NCBI RefSeq assembly: GCF_025290035.1
Contig: NZ_JAMBKT010000001.1
Span: 55,039-119,038 of the forward strand
DNA: 64,000 bases
Direction: 5' to 3'
From: Apilactobacillus sp.
GTDB lineage: Bacteria > Bacillota > Bacilli > Lactobacillales > Lactobacillaceae
The notes under the pieces are model-generated. The model was given only the letters and a program-made list of their open reading frames with translations. It did not search any database and was not told the origin of the DNA. The stretch's first letter is position 1; each line of letters begins with the position of its first letter. This document shows, piece by piece, positions 25,550-35,008 of the stretch. Made by a program: the position numbers and the translations under genes.

Positions 25550-27856
25550 ATGTCTCAGAACAACCCAAACCTCGGAAGCAGAGTCCAAAGAAACCAAAAA
25601 AAATACAAATCTTCTAAACGCGCTAGCTGGATTAAAAAAATTATCGTTGGTGGACTTGGATTTATCTCTCTTCTAATTGTATTAGGTAGTATTGTTTTCG
25701 TATTTTTTGCGTCAACTGCTCCTGATATTTCATATCAATCACTTTCAAGTGATAATTCAACCAAAATTTATGATAATAAAGGCCATGTTATCTCAAGACT
25801 TGGTGTTCAAGATAGAGATTATATAAAATCAAATAAGATTCCATCTGAGCTAAAAAATGCGATTGTCTCTATCGAAGATCGTCGTTTTTACAAGCATCAT
25901 GGTGTTGATCCTATTAGAATTTTAGGTGCTTCCCTATCAAATATCACTTCTGGAAGTTTAAACCTACAAGGTGGTTCTACATTAACTCAACAATTAGTTA
26001 AGTTATCAGTGTTCTCAACAGCTGCTTCTGATAGAACCTTTAAACGTAAAGCTCAAGAAGCATGGTTGGCTTTAAAAGTTGAAAAAACTTATTCAAAACA
26101 ACAAATTCTAGAATTCTACATTAATAAGGTTTACATGGGTAACAATGTTTACGGTATGGAAACTGCTTCTGAATATTATTTTGGAAAATCATTAAGTAAA
26201 TTAACGCTTGCTCAAACTGCTTTGTTAGCTGGAATGCCACAGTCGCCAAGTTACTATAACCCATACATTTATCCTAAATATGCTCAACAAAGAAGAGATG
26301 AAGTATTAAATGCAATGGCATCTTATGGAGCAATTACACAAAGTCAAGCCAATGAAGCTAAAAAGACTAGTGTTAAAACAGGATTAGTAAGTAGCCATAA
26401 AAGTAGTAGCTTTAGCTCTGTTAACGAAAAGTATATTGATGCTTATCTAAAACAAGTTATTCAAGAATTAAAAGCACAAGGATACAATACTCAATCTGGA
26501 TTGAAAGTTTATACTAATCTAGACTTATCAGCTCAAAAGAAACTATATGATTTAGCAAACAACGATGCTGCTGTTGGATTCCCTAACAGCACAATGCAAA
26601 TTGGTGCTACCCTTGTTAATCCAAAGACTGGTGCCGTTAATGCAATGATTGGTAGTAGAAAGAGTGATATTCAATTTGGTTTAAACCGTGCTGTTCAAAC
26701 CGATCGTTCTAGTGGTTCAACTGCAAAACCTTTAATGGATTATGGTCCTGCAATTGAATATCTAAATTACCCTACTTATCAATTAGTTCATGACACTCCA
26801 TACACTTATGGTGGAACAAGTATTTCACTAAAAGATTTTGATAATAAATATCAAGGTACAATTTCAATGCACAAAGCATTAATTGAATCTAGAAATATCC
26901 CTGCTATTAGAACACTTGAAAATGTTGGAATCAGTAAAGCAACTAACTTCTTAAGTTCGTTAGGAATGACATTTAATAGTGATCTTTCACTTCAAAATGG
27001 TATTGGTTTATATGTATCCACTGAACAAGAAGCAGCCGCTTACTCAGCATTTGCTAATAATGGTGTTTACCACAAACCTTACTTAATTAGCAGAGTTGTT
27101 ACGCCTGATAAAGTTTCCCATGATTTCACTTCTGAAGGAACTCAAGTCATGAGTCCTGCAACAGCGTTCATGATGACATCAATGCTAAAAGGTGTTATTA
27201 ATTCAGCAAGTGGTTCAGGAACTGCAGCATACATTCCTAGTTTATACCAAGCTGGTAAAACAGGAACTACTCAATATCCAGATAACACATACAATGGTGT
27301 TCTTCCTGCATATGCAGCAATGGATTCATGGTTTACAGGTTATACTCAAAACTACGCCCTATCTGTTTGGACAGGATATGATAAACCTTATGAAACTGGA
27401 AATTACATCTCTGCGGCACAAACTAATATTGCTCAATTAATTTACAAGTATGAAATGCAATATATTTCTCAAGGTAAATCAAACACTGATTGGACAAAAC
27501 CAAGTGGTGTTACAGCAGTTAAATCTGGCGGACAAACTGAATACTATAAGAATGGATATTCAGCAATTCAACCGGATAAAACAACTGGTTACAAAGGTGC
27601 AAGTTTATCAACCGTCTTAGATAGTACTAAGAAAGCTACAAAAGATTCTAAGACCAATAAAGATAACGAAGATGACGATAAGGATTCACAAAAAGATAAG
27701 AACAACGCAACTCAAAGTTCTGGATCAGGATCTGGTTCAGGTTCTAATAATAACGAATCAAATCAACAAACTTCTCAAACAAACACCAATAATAATCAAA
27801 CTACAAACACTCAAAACAACAGCAATCAAAGTAGTAATAGTCAACAAACTCATTAA
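25550..27856 (+). CDS. ponA: Class A penicillin-binding protein 1A
   Basis: Bifunctional peptidoglycan synthase. Residues 1-23 are a basic cytoplasmic tail, followed by a membrane anchor (about 27-55). The glycosyltransferase domain has the EDRRFYKHHGVDP and QGGSTLTQQLVK motifs. The transpeptidase domain has the active serine in SSGSTAKPLMDY (SxxK) and KTGTTQYP (KTG). The last roughly 90 residues are low complexity: Lys/Asp-rich, then GSGSGSG, then Asn/Gln/Ser/Thr-rich, likely a flexible wall-spanning tail. GpsB encoded nearby is its usual regulator. Confidence 0.95.
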   Translation: MSQNNPNLGSRVQRNQKKYKSSKRASWIKKIIVGGLGFISLLIVLGSIVFVFFASTAPDISYQSLSSDNSTKIYDNKGHVISRLGVQDRDYIKSNKIPSELKNAIVSIEDRRFYKHHGVDPIRILGASLSNITSGSLNLQGGSTLTQQLVKLSVFSTAASDRTFKRKAQEAWLALKVEKTYSKQQILEFYINKVYMGNNVYGMETASEYYFGKSLSKLTLAQTALLAGMPQSPSYYNPYIYPKYAQQRRDEVLNAMASYGAITQSQANEAKKTSVKTGLVSSHKSSSFSSVNEKYIDAYLKQVIQELKAQGYNTQSGLKVYTNLDLSAQKKLYDLANNDAAVGFPNSTMQIGATLVNPKTGAVNAMIGSRKSDIQFGLNRAVQTDRSSGSTAKPLMDYGPAIEYLNYPTYQLVHDTPYTYGGTSISLKDFDNKYQGTISMHKALIESRNIPAIRTLENVGISKATNFLSSLGMTFNSDLSLQNGIGLYVSTEQEAAAYSAFANNGVYHKPYLISRVVTPDKVSHDFTSEGTQVMSPATAFMMTSMLKGVINSASGSGTAAYIPSLYQAGKTGTTQYPDNTYNGVLPAYAAMDSWFTGYTQNYALSVWTGYDKPYETGNYISAAQTNIAQLIYKYEMQYISQGKSNTDWTKPSGVTAVKSGGQTEYYKNGYSAIQPDKTTGYKGASLSTVLDSTKKATKDSKTNKDNEDDDKDSQKDKNNATQSSGSGSGSGSNNNESNQQTSQTNTNNNQTTNTQNNSNQSSNSQQTH

Positions 27857-27861
27857 TAAAT

Positions 27862-27897
27862 AAAAAGAGTCTAGAATTTAATTCTAGGCTCTTTTTA
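27862..27897. terminator. Bidirectional terminator between ponA and dnaD
   Basis: AAAAAGAG-T-CTAGAAT pairs with ATTCTAG-G-CTCTTTTT, with A- and T-runs outside, for both converging genes. Confidence 0.88.
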
Positions 27898-28611
27898 TTT
27901 GTCTATTTTAAAGATTGGTATTTCTGGTTTGTCATTATTATTTACATTCAGAGAGCTGTTTTTATTTCTTCTAGTTTCTCGTTCATGTCTATTCTTTTCA
28001 ACATCAGCGGGTGTTTTAATATTAGCCTTCTCCCAATTAACAAGGATGCGGTCGATATATTTCAAACTATAAACTTGATTTAAAACAGATTCTCTCAAGG
28101 CTAATTGAATCATTTTCGTATCGTAATGATCATCATTTATCCATTGATTAATTGTTTCTATTTCAATTGGCGAAAGTGGACGACCAAATTCTGATTCAAT
28201 TTTATTAAAGGTGTCTTTTCTATCAGACTCTTTTGTTACAATAGATTCTCCTTTATTATCAAAAACATCGTCATTATTATTTTGATTTAATTCTGATAAT
28301 TTATCGTACATTAAAGAGAAGTCATAGATATCAAAAGATTGGCCTCTTCTATCAGTTAAAGTTTTTATTTTCATCAACTTATTTTGAATTAACTCGTGAA
28401 GTATTTGATAAATTTTAGCACTAGACATACCTGTTGATTCAGTTAATTCGTTAATATCTGGGAAGTAACTTCCCAAATCAATACTTCTTTTTATTTGCAA
28501 ATATAACACTAGTTGATCACTATTCATACCCAGTTTGGGATAGTTTTTCAAAAGTAAATTTGAGATGGTTGTATTACCAGACTGCAAAAGCGCCTTAGCA
28601 AATTTATCCAT
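27895..28611 (-). CDS. dnaD: DnaD-domain replication initiation protein
   Basis: DnaD helps load the replicative helicase at oriC and at restarting forks in Firmicutes. The 238-residue protein has an N-terminal winged helix (about 25-95, LTESTGMSSAKIYQILHEL) and a C-terminal DnaD/YfiF-type domain (about 135-205) with the motif FGRPLSPIEIETINQW and YKxIDRILxNW-like YIDRILVNWEKANI. ATG 28611 is chosen over GTG 28620, which is too close to the ribosome site AAAGGGG. Confidence 0.92.
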   Translation of the reverse strand: MDKFAKALLQSGNTTISNLLLKNYPKLGMNSDQLVLYLQIKRSIDLGSYFPDINELTESTGMSSAKIYQILHELIQNKLMKIKTLTDRRGQSFDIYDFSLMYDKLSELNQNNNDDVFDNKGESIVTKESDRKDTFNKIESEFGRPLSPIEIETINQWINDDHYDTKMIQLALRESVLNQVYSLKYIDRILVNWEKANIKTPADVEKNRHERETRRNKNSSLNVNNNDKPEIPIFKIDK

Positions 28612-28625
28612 AGAAAACACCCCTT

Positions 28626-29129
28626 TTATACATTATCTATAAATCTTAGGATTTTACCGGTTTTAAAATCAACTACAGAATAAGCTAATCCATTTTTGCT
28701 ATTAAAATAACTAACTGCCCACGCTGCTTCTCCATTGAAAATAGTTGGGGCAACACTAATTAGTTTACTGATAGCTTGCTTTTCATTGGTTATATTCTTA
28801 GCTTTATCAGAGGAAATCCCATCCGATGTCTTAACAATATTAATGTTTCCCGTTTTCTTTTCAATTATAGCCATAACGTTTTGCTTTTCTTTATTTGTTC
28901 CTTGAATTGTGTAATAGGTTCTATTTAAATCAGACATATAGAATCTTTCTACTTTAGTGATACCTGCTTTTTTCTCAGCTAAATTGGTTGCTTGGCTTTT
29001 AGCTGTTGAAATCGGCAATCTAGCCCACAATAAAAGCCCTATCATCATAATAAACAAAACAATAACAATTATAATAAGCCATTTAAATAGTCTGAAATAA
29101 TTAAACTTTTTTGATAAAGAATAATTCAT
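28626..29129 (-). CDS. YpmB-like membrane protein (PepSY/DUF5590 type)
   Basis: A 167-residue protein with one N-terminal membrane helix (about 17-39) and an outside region with two PepSY-like repeats. The first runs from AKSQATNLAEKKAGI to KKTGNINIV and the second from NEKQAISKL to VDFKTGKILRF. It resembles YpmB, which lies between dinG and dnaD in Bacillus as here. PepSY modules are thought to inhibit proteases or bind wall ligands. Function unknown. Confidence 0.75.
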   Translation of the reverse strand: MNYSLSKKFNYFRLFKWLIIIVIVLFIMMIGLLLWARLPISTAKSQATNLAEKKAGITKVERFYMSDLNRTYYTIQGTNKEKQNVMAIIEKKTGNINIVKTSDGISSDKAKNITNEKQAISKLISVAPTIFNGEAAWAVSYFNSKNGLAYSVVDFKTGKILRFIDNV

Positions 29130-29141
29130 GGTTTCACCTCA

Positions 29142-31850
29142 CTAATTCTTCTTAAATTTTTCAATGATTTTTCTTTTTTCCAAATATTCTGGTTTTATAT
29201 GATTTGGTAATAAATCAATTAAATTATTACCATATGGTCCATCAATAACTTCTTTATCCCTAAAATAAATAAGCGCATTACGATTTGATGCCTTTATAAC
29301 ACTTTTAATTGCATCTTTAATGCTTAATATACTTAAAGGAATTGATAATCCATCGTTTGGATTACCATGTTGATCATTAATCAAATCATATTGAGCTTGT
29401 AAGTACACGTCATCAAATTCGTTTAACGGAAATGCATCAATAATCAGATTATTAATTTTTTTACCCTTTTGACAAATTAAATCCATTAATTCATTGTTCC
29501 CAATAATTATATTCTTGGAATCATTTACTATCTTCTTGACTATCTTATCATTATTCCCTATAAAATCTTGAATTAGAATGACGTTTTCATCATATACATC
29601 AGAATCTCGTAAAGATTTTAGAATCTCCCTAGCCCTTTTTTTAGAGTTTGTAAGAATAAATGAATTACCACTATTATATTTCATTAACTTATTAATCTTC
29701 ATTGGAATTTGTAAAGATTCATCCAATATCAAATTAACCGAATCATTTAAGTCTAATTCATCTTCAAACTTAATCATTCTTGTATTACTACGGTTTAATT
29801 CTAACTCATCGTAGAAATATTGTGATCTTTTAGATGAATATATAGAACTATCCATAAATACAATATTCTTAAATTTTTGATATAAACCATTAGATAGTAT
29901 ATTGGTATTTCTGATAAATCCACCAACAAACTTACCGTTATTAATATCTTTATCGTCATTAGTTAGAAATGCAAAAGTTTTTTCTTGGTTATATGACATA
30001 AGCTTAAACAATCTGTAAATATTGTTTTCAATAAACATACTAAACTCATTAATTTGATCGAAGAAAGCATAAAGAATGGCTTTGTCTTGACCTGTAAAAT
30101 GATTAATTGATCTTTTTAAATCATCCGCAATATCTAAAATAATTTGATTATTTCTAGAGATGGAATTAAATAAACTCTTTTTACTTGTTATGAATTCTTC
30201 AAGTTTTTCAGTATCTGGTTTTAAAATAAATCCATCAACGATTTTTTCTAATTTAGCTTTAGAATAAAAATAATATAAAAATTCATCTTGCAGTTCTTCA
30301 ATTTGAGTACAATTTTTGGTAAATAGATTTTCTATTTTTTTAATCAAGCTGTAATGCTTCTTTGATTTATTAAAGATATCGTACACATTCCGATTGTGGC
30401 TTTGGTATAAAAGATTGGTAAGATGATTAGAAATAATTTTATTGTCACTAAACTTAAAATCAACTCTAAACTGATCTAAAGCATGCTTATTTAGTTTTCT
30501 TGCATCTTTAATTACCAAATATGGATTACCTTCTGATAAATCGTCATAATTATTTAATAAATAATCATGAGAAACTAAAACGACGTTAGCATTGTTAAAA
30601 TCATTTGATAATTTTTTAATATAATATCCATGATTTTGTTCATCGCTAACAACATTCAAAAAGTAATTTTGATTGTTATCTTTATCCAGTTTTAATTCTC
30701 TAATATCACCAGTTTTTGTGAAAGTAAGCCATATCAAAATCTTACATTTCAAAAATTGGGTGTTTTTGGAATTACTTTTAACTTTTAAACTATCAGAGAA
30801 TTTATCGATATCAATATAGTCTGAAACAGATCTAACTATTAAACTTCTAACATCATTTGGAATAATCTTATTCAATTTATTCACTTGTTGAACAATTGAT
30901 GAGTTAGATAAAAACTCTTCATCTGCAGCAACTACTATCTTTTGATTGCTTGATATTAGATAACTTAACGGAAATAAATAACTAAAATCGTAGTTAAAAT
31001 CACCGCTAGTTTCAATAATTGTATTAGTACTGTCATTATGGGAATGATAATTACCATAAATTGAATTCATCAGCTTATTTTCTGTTTCATTAAATTCAAC
31101 GATACCCTTAAACATTTTTTCTTTTTTACGCTTATTATTTGGATATTTAAGCTCTTCAAATGAAGCTGAAGATTTATATTTAATCTTTCTTATTTTCAAA
31201 TCCTTAATATTAATCATTTTAGGATTATCTTCATTTTTCTTATTACTGTATACATATTTAAATAAATCCAAAGTGTTCATTGGTAAGGATGGATTTATAT
31301 CTAAAATTTGTTTGATTGTTTTTTTAGGCAAATTATCCAACTGATGTAAAAGAATGATTAATATTTTAGCCGTTGCTAAGGCATCACTACTAGATGAGTG
31401 TGGATGCTCATGAACAATATTAAGACTTTTACTTAAATCGGTTAGTTTATAACTAGATTCTGTTGGTAATAACAATTGACTTAAAGTAACTGTATCGATT
31501 GATTTATTATGTAATTCTTTATGGTTTACTCTTTGAAATTCTAAATTTAAAAATGGAAAATCAAAATTGACGTTATGCGCAACAAAAACTGTTCCTTCAA
31601 GTAGTTCATAGATTTTATTAGCTACTTCAGAAAAAGTTGGTGCGTTAACGACTGTTTGGTTTGATATTCCTGTTAGTTTTGTAATTTCAGTTGGAATGTT
31701 AATTTCAGGATTAATAAACGAATTGAATGATCCAATTATTTTAGCATTTTGAATGAACGTACAACTAAATTGAATAATTCGATTTGTATCGTTAGATTGA
31801 CTACTACCGGTAGTTTCAATATCCACCACTGAAAAAATGGTTTTACTCAT
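29142..31850 (-). CDS. dinG: DinG homologue: DnaQ-type exonuclease fused to a degenerate helicase
   Basis: A 902-residue protein. Residues 1-175 are a DEDDh 3'-5' exonuclease with all signatures: VVDIETTG (Asp9, Glu11), AHNVNFDFPF, and HSSSSDALATA near 152-162. The rest aligns with the XPD/DinG helicase body, but its ATP motifs are gone. Walker A, normally GTGTGKS, reads ETSGDFNYDFSYLFP. The DEAH box reads KDARKLNK. The motif VI QGxGRLIR position reads KDAIKSVIKAS. It is therefore probably a nuclease with a non-ATPase scaffold. It is first in the dinG-ypmB-dnaD order known from Bacillus. Confidence 0.88.
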   Translation of the reverse strand: MSKTIFSVVDIETTGSSQSNDTNRIIQFSCTFIQNAKIIGSFNSFINPEINIPTEITKLTGISNQTVVNAPTFSEVANKIYELLEGTVFVAHNVNFDFPFLNLEFQRVNHKELHNKSIDTVTLSQLLLPTESSYKLTDLSKSLNIVHEHPHSSSSDALATAKILIILLHQLDNLPKKTIKQILDINPSLPMNTLDLFKYVYSNKKNEDNPKMINIKDLKIRKIKYKSSASFEELKYPNNKRKKEKMFKGIVEFNETENKLMNSIYGNYHSHNDSTNTIIETSGDFNYDFSYLFPLSYLISSNQKIVVAADEEFLSNSSIVQQVNKLNKIIPNDVRSLIVRSVSDYIDIDKFSDSLKVKSNSKNTQFLKCKILIWLTFTKTGDIRELKLDKDNNQNYFLNVVSDEQNHGYYIKKLSNDFNNANVVLVSHDYLLNNYDDLSEGNPYLVIKDARKLNKHALDQFRVDFKFSDNKIISNHLTNLLYQSHNRNVYDIFNKSKKHYSLIKKIENLFTKNCTQIEELQDEFLYYFYSKAKLEKIVDGFILKPDTEKLEEFITSKKSLFNSISRNNQIILDIADDLKRSINHFTGQDKAILYAFFDQINEFSMFIENNIYRLFKLMSYNQEKTFAFLTNDDKDINNGKFVGGFIRNTNILSNGLYQKFKNIVFMDSSIYSSKRSQYFYDELELNRSNTRMIKFEDELDLNDSVNLILDESLQIPMKINKLMKYNSGNSFILTNSKKRAREILKSLRDSDVYDENVILIQDFIGNNDKIVKKIVNDSKNIIIGNNELMDLICQKGKKINNLIIDAFPLNEFDDVYLQAQYDLINDQHGNPNDGLSIPLSILSIKDAIKSVIKASNRNALIYFRDKEVIDGPYGNNLIDLLPNHIKPEYLEKRKIIEKFKKN

Positions 31851-32009
31851 AATTAGTTCACCAATCTTTCAAAAAATACTTACTTTAATGATACTACAAT
31901 TCGTACCGTTATATCTATTAATTTAAAACCCTAATTTACTAAATTTAAGTTATTTTTATTCTGTCACTTTTATGATAATATTAAAATCAAGAGAAAGTGA
32001 GCGATAACA

Positions 32010-32939
32010 TTGACAAATCAAGCAATCGGACATAGTCACGCTAAAATAATTCTAATGGGCGAACACAGTGTTGTATATGGTCAACCTGCAATTGCCCTTC
32101 CTATCCCTAAGATAGATTTAAACGTGAAAATTGTCGAAAAAAATAACGGTATATTATTGAATAGTAAATACTACATTGGCAATATCAACAATATTCCTAA
32201 TGACTTACTAGGAATTAAAAATTTAATCAATGATACCTTACACAAATTAAATAAAGAAGATTCTTCCTTTGAAATGACAATCGAAAGTGCGATTCCATCT
32301 GAGAGAGGTATGGGTTCTTCTGCTGCAACTTCTGTCGCAATTGTTAAATCTCTATATAATTATTTTAACGTTCCTTTAGATAAGGATACATTGTTAGAAT
32401 TAAGTAATATAGAAGAAACCATTACCCATGGGAACCCTTCTGGTTTAGATACTGCTACTGCAGGATCAGACAATCCGGTTTGGTTTATTCGTAATCGTGT
32501 CTTAAATGAAATTGATTTCAATCTAAACGCCGTTTTAGTAATTGCTGATTCTGGAATCAAGGGAAGAACAGATATTGCAATCAACTATGTAAAGCAACAA
32601 TTAACTCATAAGAACAAAGAAACCATGGAATCAATTAAACACATTGGTGAATTAGTTACCAAAGCTAAATATGATATTGAAAATAATAACCCTACTGAAC
32701 TCGGTGCGTTAATGTCTGAAAATCAAAAAGAGCTTAAGAAATTAAAGGTCAGTAATGATAAAATTGATGAGCTAGTTGAAATAGCTAATCGTAACGGTTC
32801 TTTAGGTACTAAATTAACAGGTAGCGGATTGGGCGGATGTATTATTGCACTTGCTAAAAATATAAACGATGCTAATACCATTGAAAATGCGTTATTAAAA
32901 GCTGGCGCATTAGATACATGGATTCAACCTTTTAATTAA
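32010..32939 (+). CDS. mvaK1: Mevalonate kinase
   Basis: First kinase of the mevalonate route to isopentenyl diphosphate; a 309-residue GHMP kinase. Motif 1 is SHAKIILMGEHSVVYGQPA, motif 2 (phosphate loop) is PSERGMGSSAATS (about 94-106) and motif 3 is KLTGSGLGGC (about 271-280). The start is TTG at 32010, set by an AAAGTGAG ribosome site. It opens a tight operon with mvaD, mvaK2 and fni, the standard lactobacillar set; HMG-CoA synthase and reductase are elsewhere. Confidence 0.95.
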   Translation: MTNQAIGHSHAKIILMGEHSVVYGQPAIALPIPKIDLNVKIVEKNNGILLNSKYYIGNINNIPNDLLGIKNLINDTLHKLNKEDSSFEMTIESAIPSERGMGSSAATSVAIVKSLYNYFNVPLDKDTLLELSNIEETITHGNPSGLDTATAGSDNPVWFIRNRVLNEIDFNLNAVLVIADSGIKGRTDIAINYVKQQLTHKNKETMESIKHIGELVTKAKYDIENNNPTELGALMSENQKELKKLKVSNDKIDELVEIANRNGSLGTKLTGSGLGGCIIALAKNINDANTIENALLKAGALDTWIQPFN

Positions 32940-32957
32940 ATCAGTATGGAGGATAAG

Positions 32958-33932
32958 ATGGAAAATATTGGAAAAAAATACACTGCTAGAGCTCATACTA
33001 ATATTGCTTTAGTTAAATATTGGGGTAAGGAAAATGAAGAATTAATTATACCCGCAAATAGCAGTATTTCTTTAACTCTAGATGAATTTTATACAGATAC
33101 TTCTGTGATATTTGACTCTACCCTTCAAAAGGATTTAATTACGATTAACGATGAAATCACTGATGATAAAAAAATAATTAACTTTTTAGACCTTATTAGA
33201 AAAAAGGCTGGAATTAACTTATATGCGAAAGTTGAATCATACAACCATGTTCCCAATTCGGCTGGATTAGCTTCATCTGCTTCAGCTTATGCAGCACTTG
33301 CCACTGCTGGAAGTAAGGCTGCTGGTTTAGAATTGTCAGATAAGGAACTATCTATGCTAGCGAGACGTGGTTCTGGTTCAGCTACTAGATCAATCTTTGG
33401 TGGATTTGCAGCTTGGAATAAAGGAACCGATGACAATACTTCTTATGGGTACAGCATTGAAGACCCCGTTAAGATGGATATTAACATGATAGCAATCGTT
33501 TTAAATGGCAATCCAAAGAAGATAAGCAGTAGAGTTGGAATGAAAATTTCTTATGAAACTTCTCCCTTCTATGATAGTTGGATAAAACAAACAACCGATG
33601 ATTTTTCAACAATTGAAAATGCTATCAAGAATGGTGATTTTTCAACTTTAGGAAAAACTGCTGAACTTAATGCCATGAGAATGCATTCACTAACATTAAG
33701 TGCTGACCCATCATACCTATACTTGAATAAAGATAGTTTGCTTGTCATCGAAATGGTAAAAACTTTAAGAGAACAAGGTATTGAATGTTACTACACTATG
33801 GATGCTGGTCCAAACGTTAAAATAATATGTCAAAAAGACAATATCAAACCTATTATCAATAAGTTATCAAATCAATTTTCACAAGACCAAATTAAAGTAT
33901 CCGGTCCTGGAGAAAAAGTTAAATTAATTTGA
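32958..33932 (+). CDS. mvaD: Diphosphomevalonate decarboxylase
   Basis: Converts diphosphomevalonate to isopentenyl diphosphate with ATP. Conserved stretches include ARAHTNIALVKYWGK, the GHMP loop PNSAGLASSASAYAAL, and SGSATRSIFGGFAAW. The catalytic Asp is expected in YTMDAGPNVK. ATG 32958 is chosen because TGGAGG (32947-32952) lies 5 bases ahead; the ATG at 32946 overlaps that site. The product is 324 residues, usual for the family. Confidence 0.95.
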   Translation: MENIGKKYTARAHTNIALVKYWGKENEELIIPANSSISLTLDEFYTDTSVIFDSTLQKDLITINDEITDDKKIINFLDLIRKKAGINLYAKVESYNHVPNSAGLASSASAYAALATAGSKAAGLELSDKELSMLARRGSGSATRSIFGGFAAWNKGTDDNTSYGYSIEDPVKMDINMIAIVLNGNPKKISSRVGMKISYETSPFYDSWIKQTTDDFSTIENAIKNGDFSTLGKTAELNAMRMHSLTLSADPSYLYLNKDSLLVIEMVKTLREQGIECYYTMDAGPNVKIICQKDNIKPIINKLSNQFSQDQIKVSGPGEKVKLI

Positions 33933-33947
33933 AAGGACTAAAATACA

Positions 33948-35006
33948 ATGATTTCAGTAAAAGCACCAGGGAAATTATATATTGCTGGTGAATATGCAGT
34001 AGTTGAAAGCGGAACCCCTGCTATTATCGCTGCAGTTGATCAATACATTACTGCAACAATACAAGAAGCAAATGGTAGTTACGGAAAAATTCAATCAAAT
34101 CAATATAGCCAATCAATTCAATGGAATTTAGTGAACGATTCAATTCATTTATTAAATAACGATAAATCTTTTGATTACGTCATATCATCTTTGATGGTAA
34201 TGGATAATTATATTTCAGAAATGAATATTAGTAAAAAAATATTTAATATTAACATCAATAGCACATTGAATAGTAATGATGGTAAGAAATATGGATTGGG
34301 TTCATCCGCAGCTGTTACTGTTGTAATTGTAAAAGCAATTAATAAATTTTATAAGTTAAACCTATCTCCACTACAAATCTTTAAACTATCAGCAATTGCA
34401 CATCTAAATGTCCAAGGAAACGGCTCTCTTGGTGATGTTGCTGCAAGTAGTTTTGGTGGTTGGATATCATATAGTTCATTTGATAAAGAATGGTTAAAAA
34501 ATAGTGAGTTATCAGTATCTGAAATAATAAATACGTCTTGGCCAGATCTATTTATATCACCATTAACTCCACCTAACGACTTAAAATTACTAATCGGATG
34601 GACTGGAACTCCTGCTTCAACTCATAATTTATTAGACCAAGTAAAAAAAGATTCTAACGTTGGAACATATACAACATTTATCGAATCTAGCAAACAATGC
34701 ATACTAAAAATGATTGATGGATTTAAAAATCAAGATATCGAAGTAATAAAACAACAAATAAGAGAAAATCGTAAAATTATTAAATCCCTATCTAATTCAA
34801 CTGGTGTTGATATTGAAACTGATCAACTTTCAAGCCTATGTGAAATCGTTGAATCCTATAACGGAGCTGGAAAATCATCCGGTGCAGGTGGTGGTGATTG
34901 CGGAATCGCAATTGTTGAGAATAATAGTTCAATCGATTTAATTGAAGACGAATGGAAAAGAAATGATATTATTCCCCTACACTTAAATATTGCTGAAAAG
35001 GAGTAA
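33948..35006 (+). CDS. mvaK2: Phosphomevalonate kinase
   Basis: Second kinase of the mevalonate route, 352 residues, GHMP superfamily. Motif 1 is APGKLYIAGEYAVVESGTPA, the phosphate loop is KYGLGSSAAVTV (about 112-123) and motif 3 is GAGKSSGAGGGDCGIA (about 305-320). It starts 15 bases after mvaD and fni follows after 2 bases, so all are co-translated. Confidence 0.95.
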   Translation: MISVKAPGKLYIAGEYAVVESGTPAIIAAVDQYITATIQEANGSYGKIQSNQYSQSIQWNLVNDSIHLLNNDKSFDYVISSLMVMDNYISEMNISKKIFNININSTLNSNDGKKYGLGSSAAVTVVIVKAINKFYKLNLSPLQIFKLSAIAHLNVQGNGSLGDVAASSFGGWISYSSFDKEWLKNSELSVSEIINTSWPDLFISPLTPPNDLKLLIGWTGTPASTHNLLDQVKKDSNVGTYTTFIESSKQCILKMIDGFKNQDIEVIKQQIRENRKIIKSLSNSTGVDIETDQLSSLCEIVESYNGAGKSSGAGGGDCGIAIVENNSSIDLIEDEWKRNDIIPLHLNIAEKE

Positions 35007-35008
35007 CT

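Noticed and set aside
27720..27856. Repeat array or CRISPR-like pattern at the end of ponA
   Set aside because: The repetition is codon-level low complexity (Asn, Gln, Ser, Thr, Gly) in frame with ponA; there are no regular spacers.
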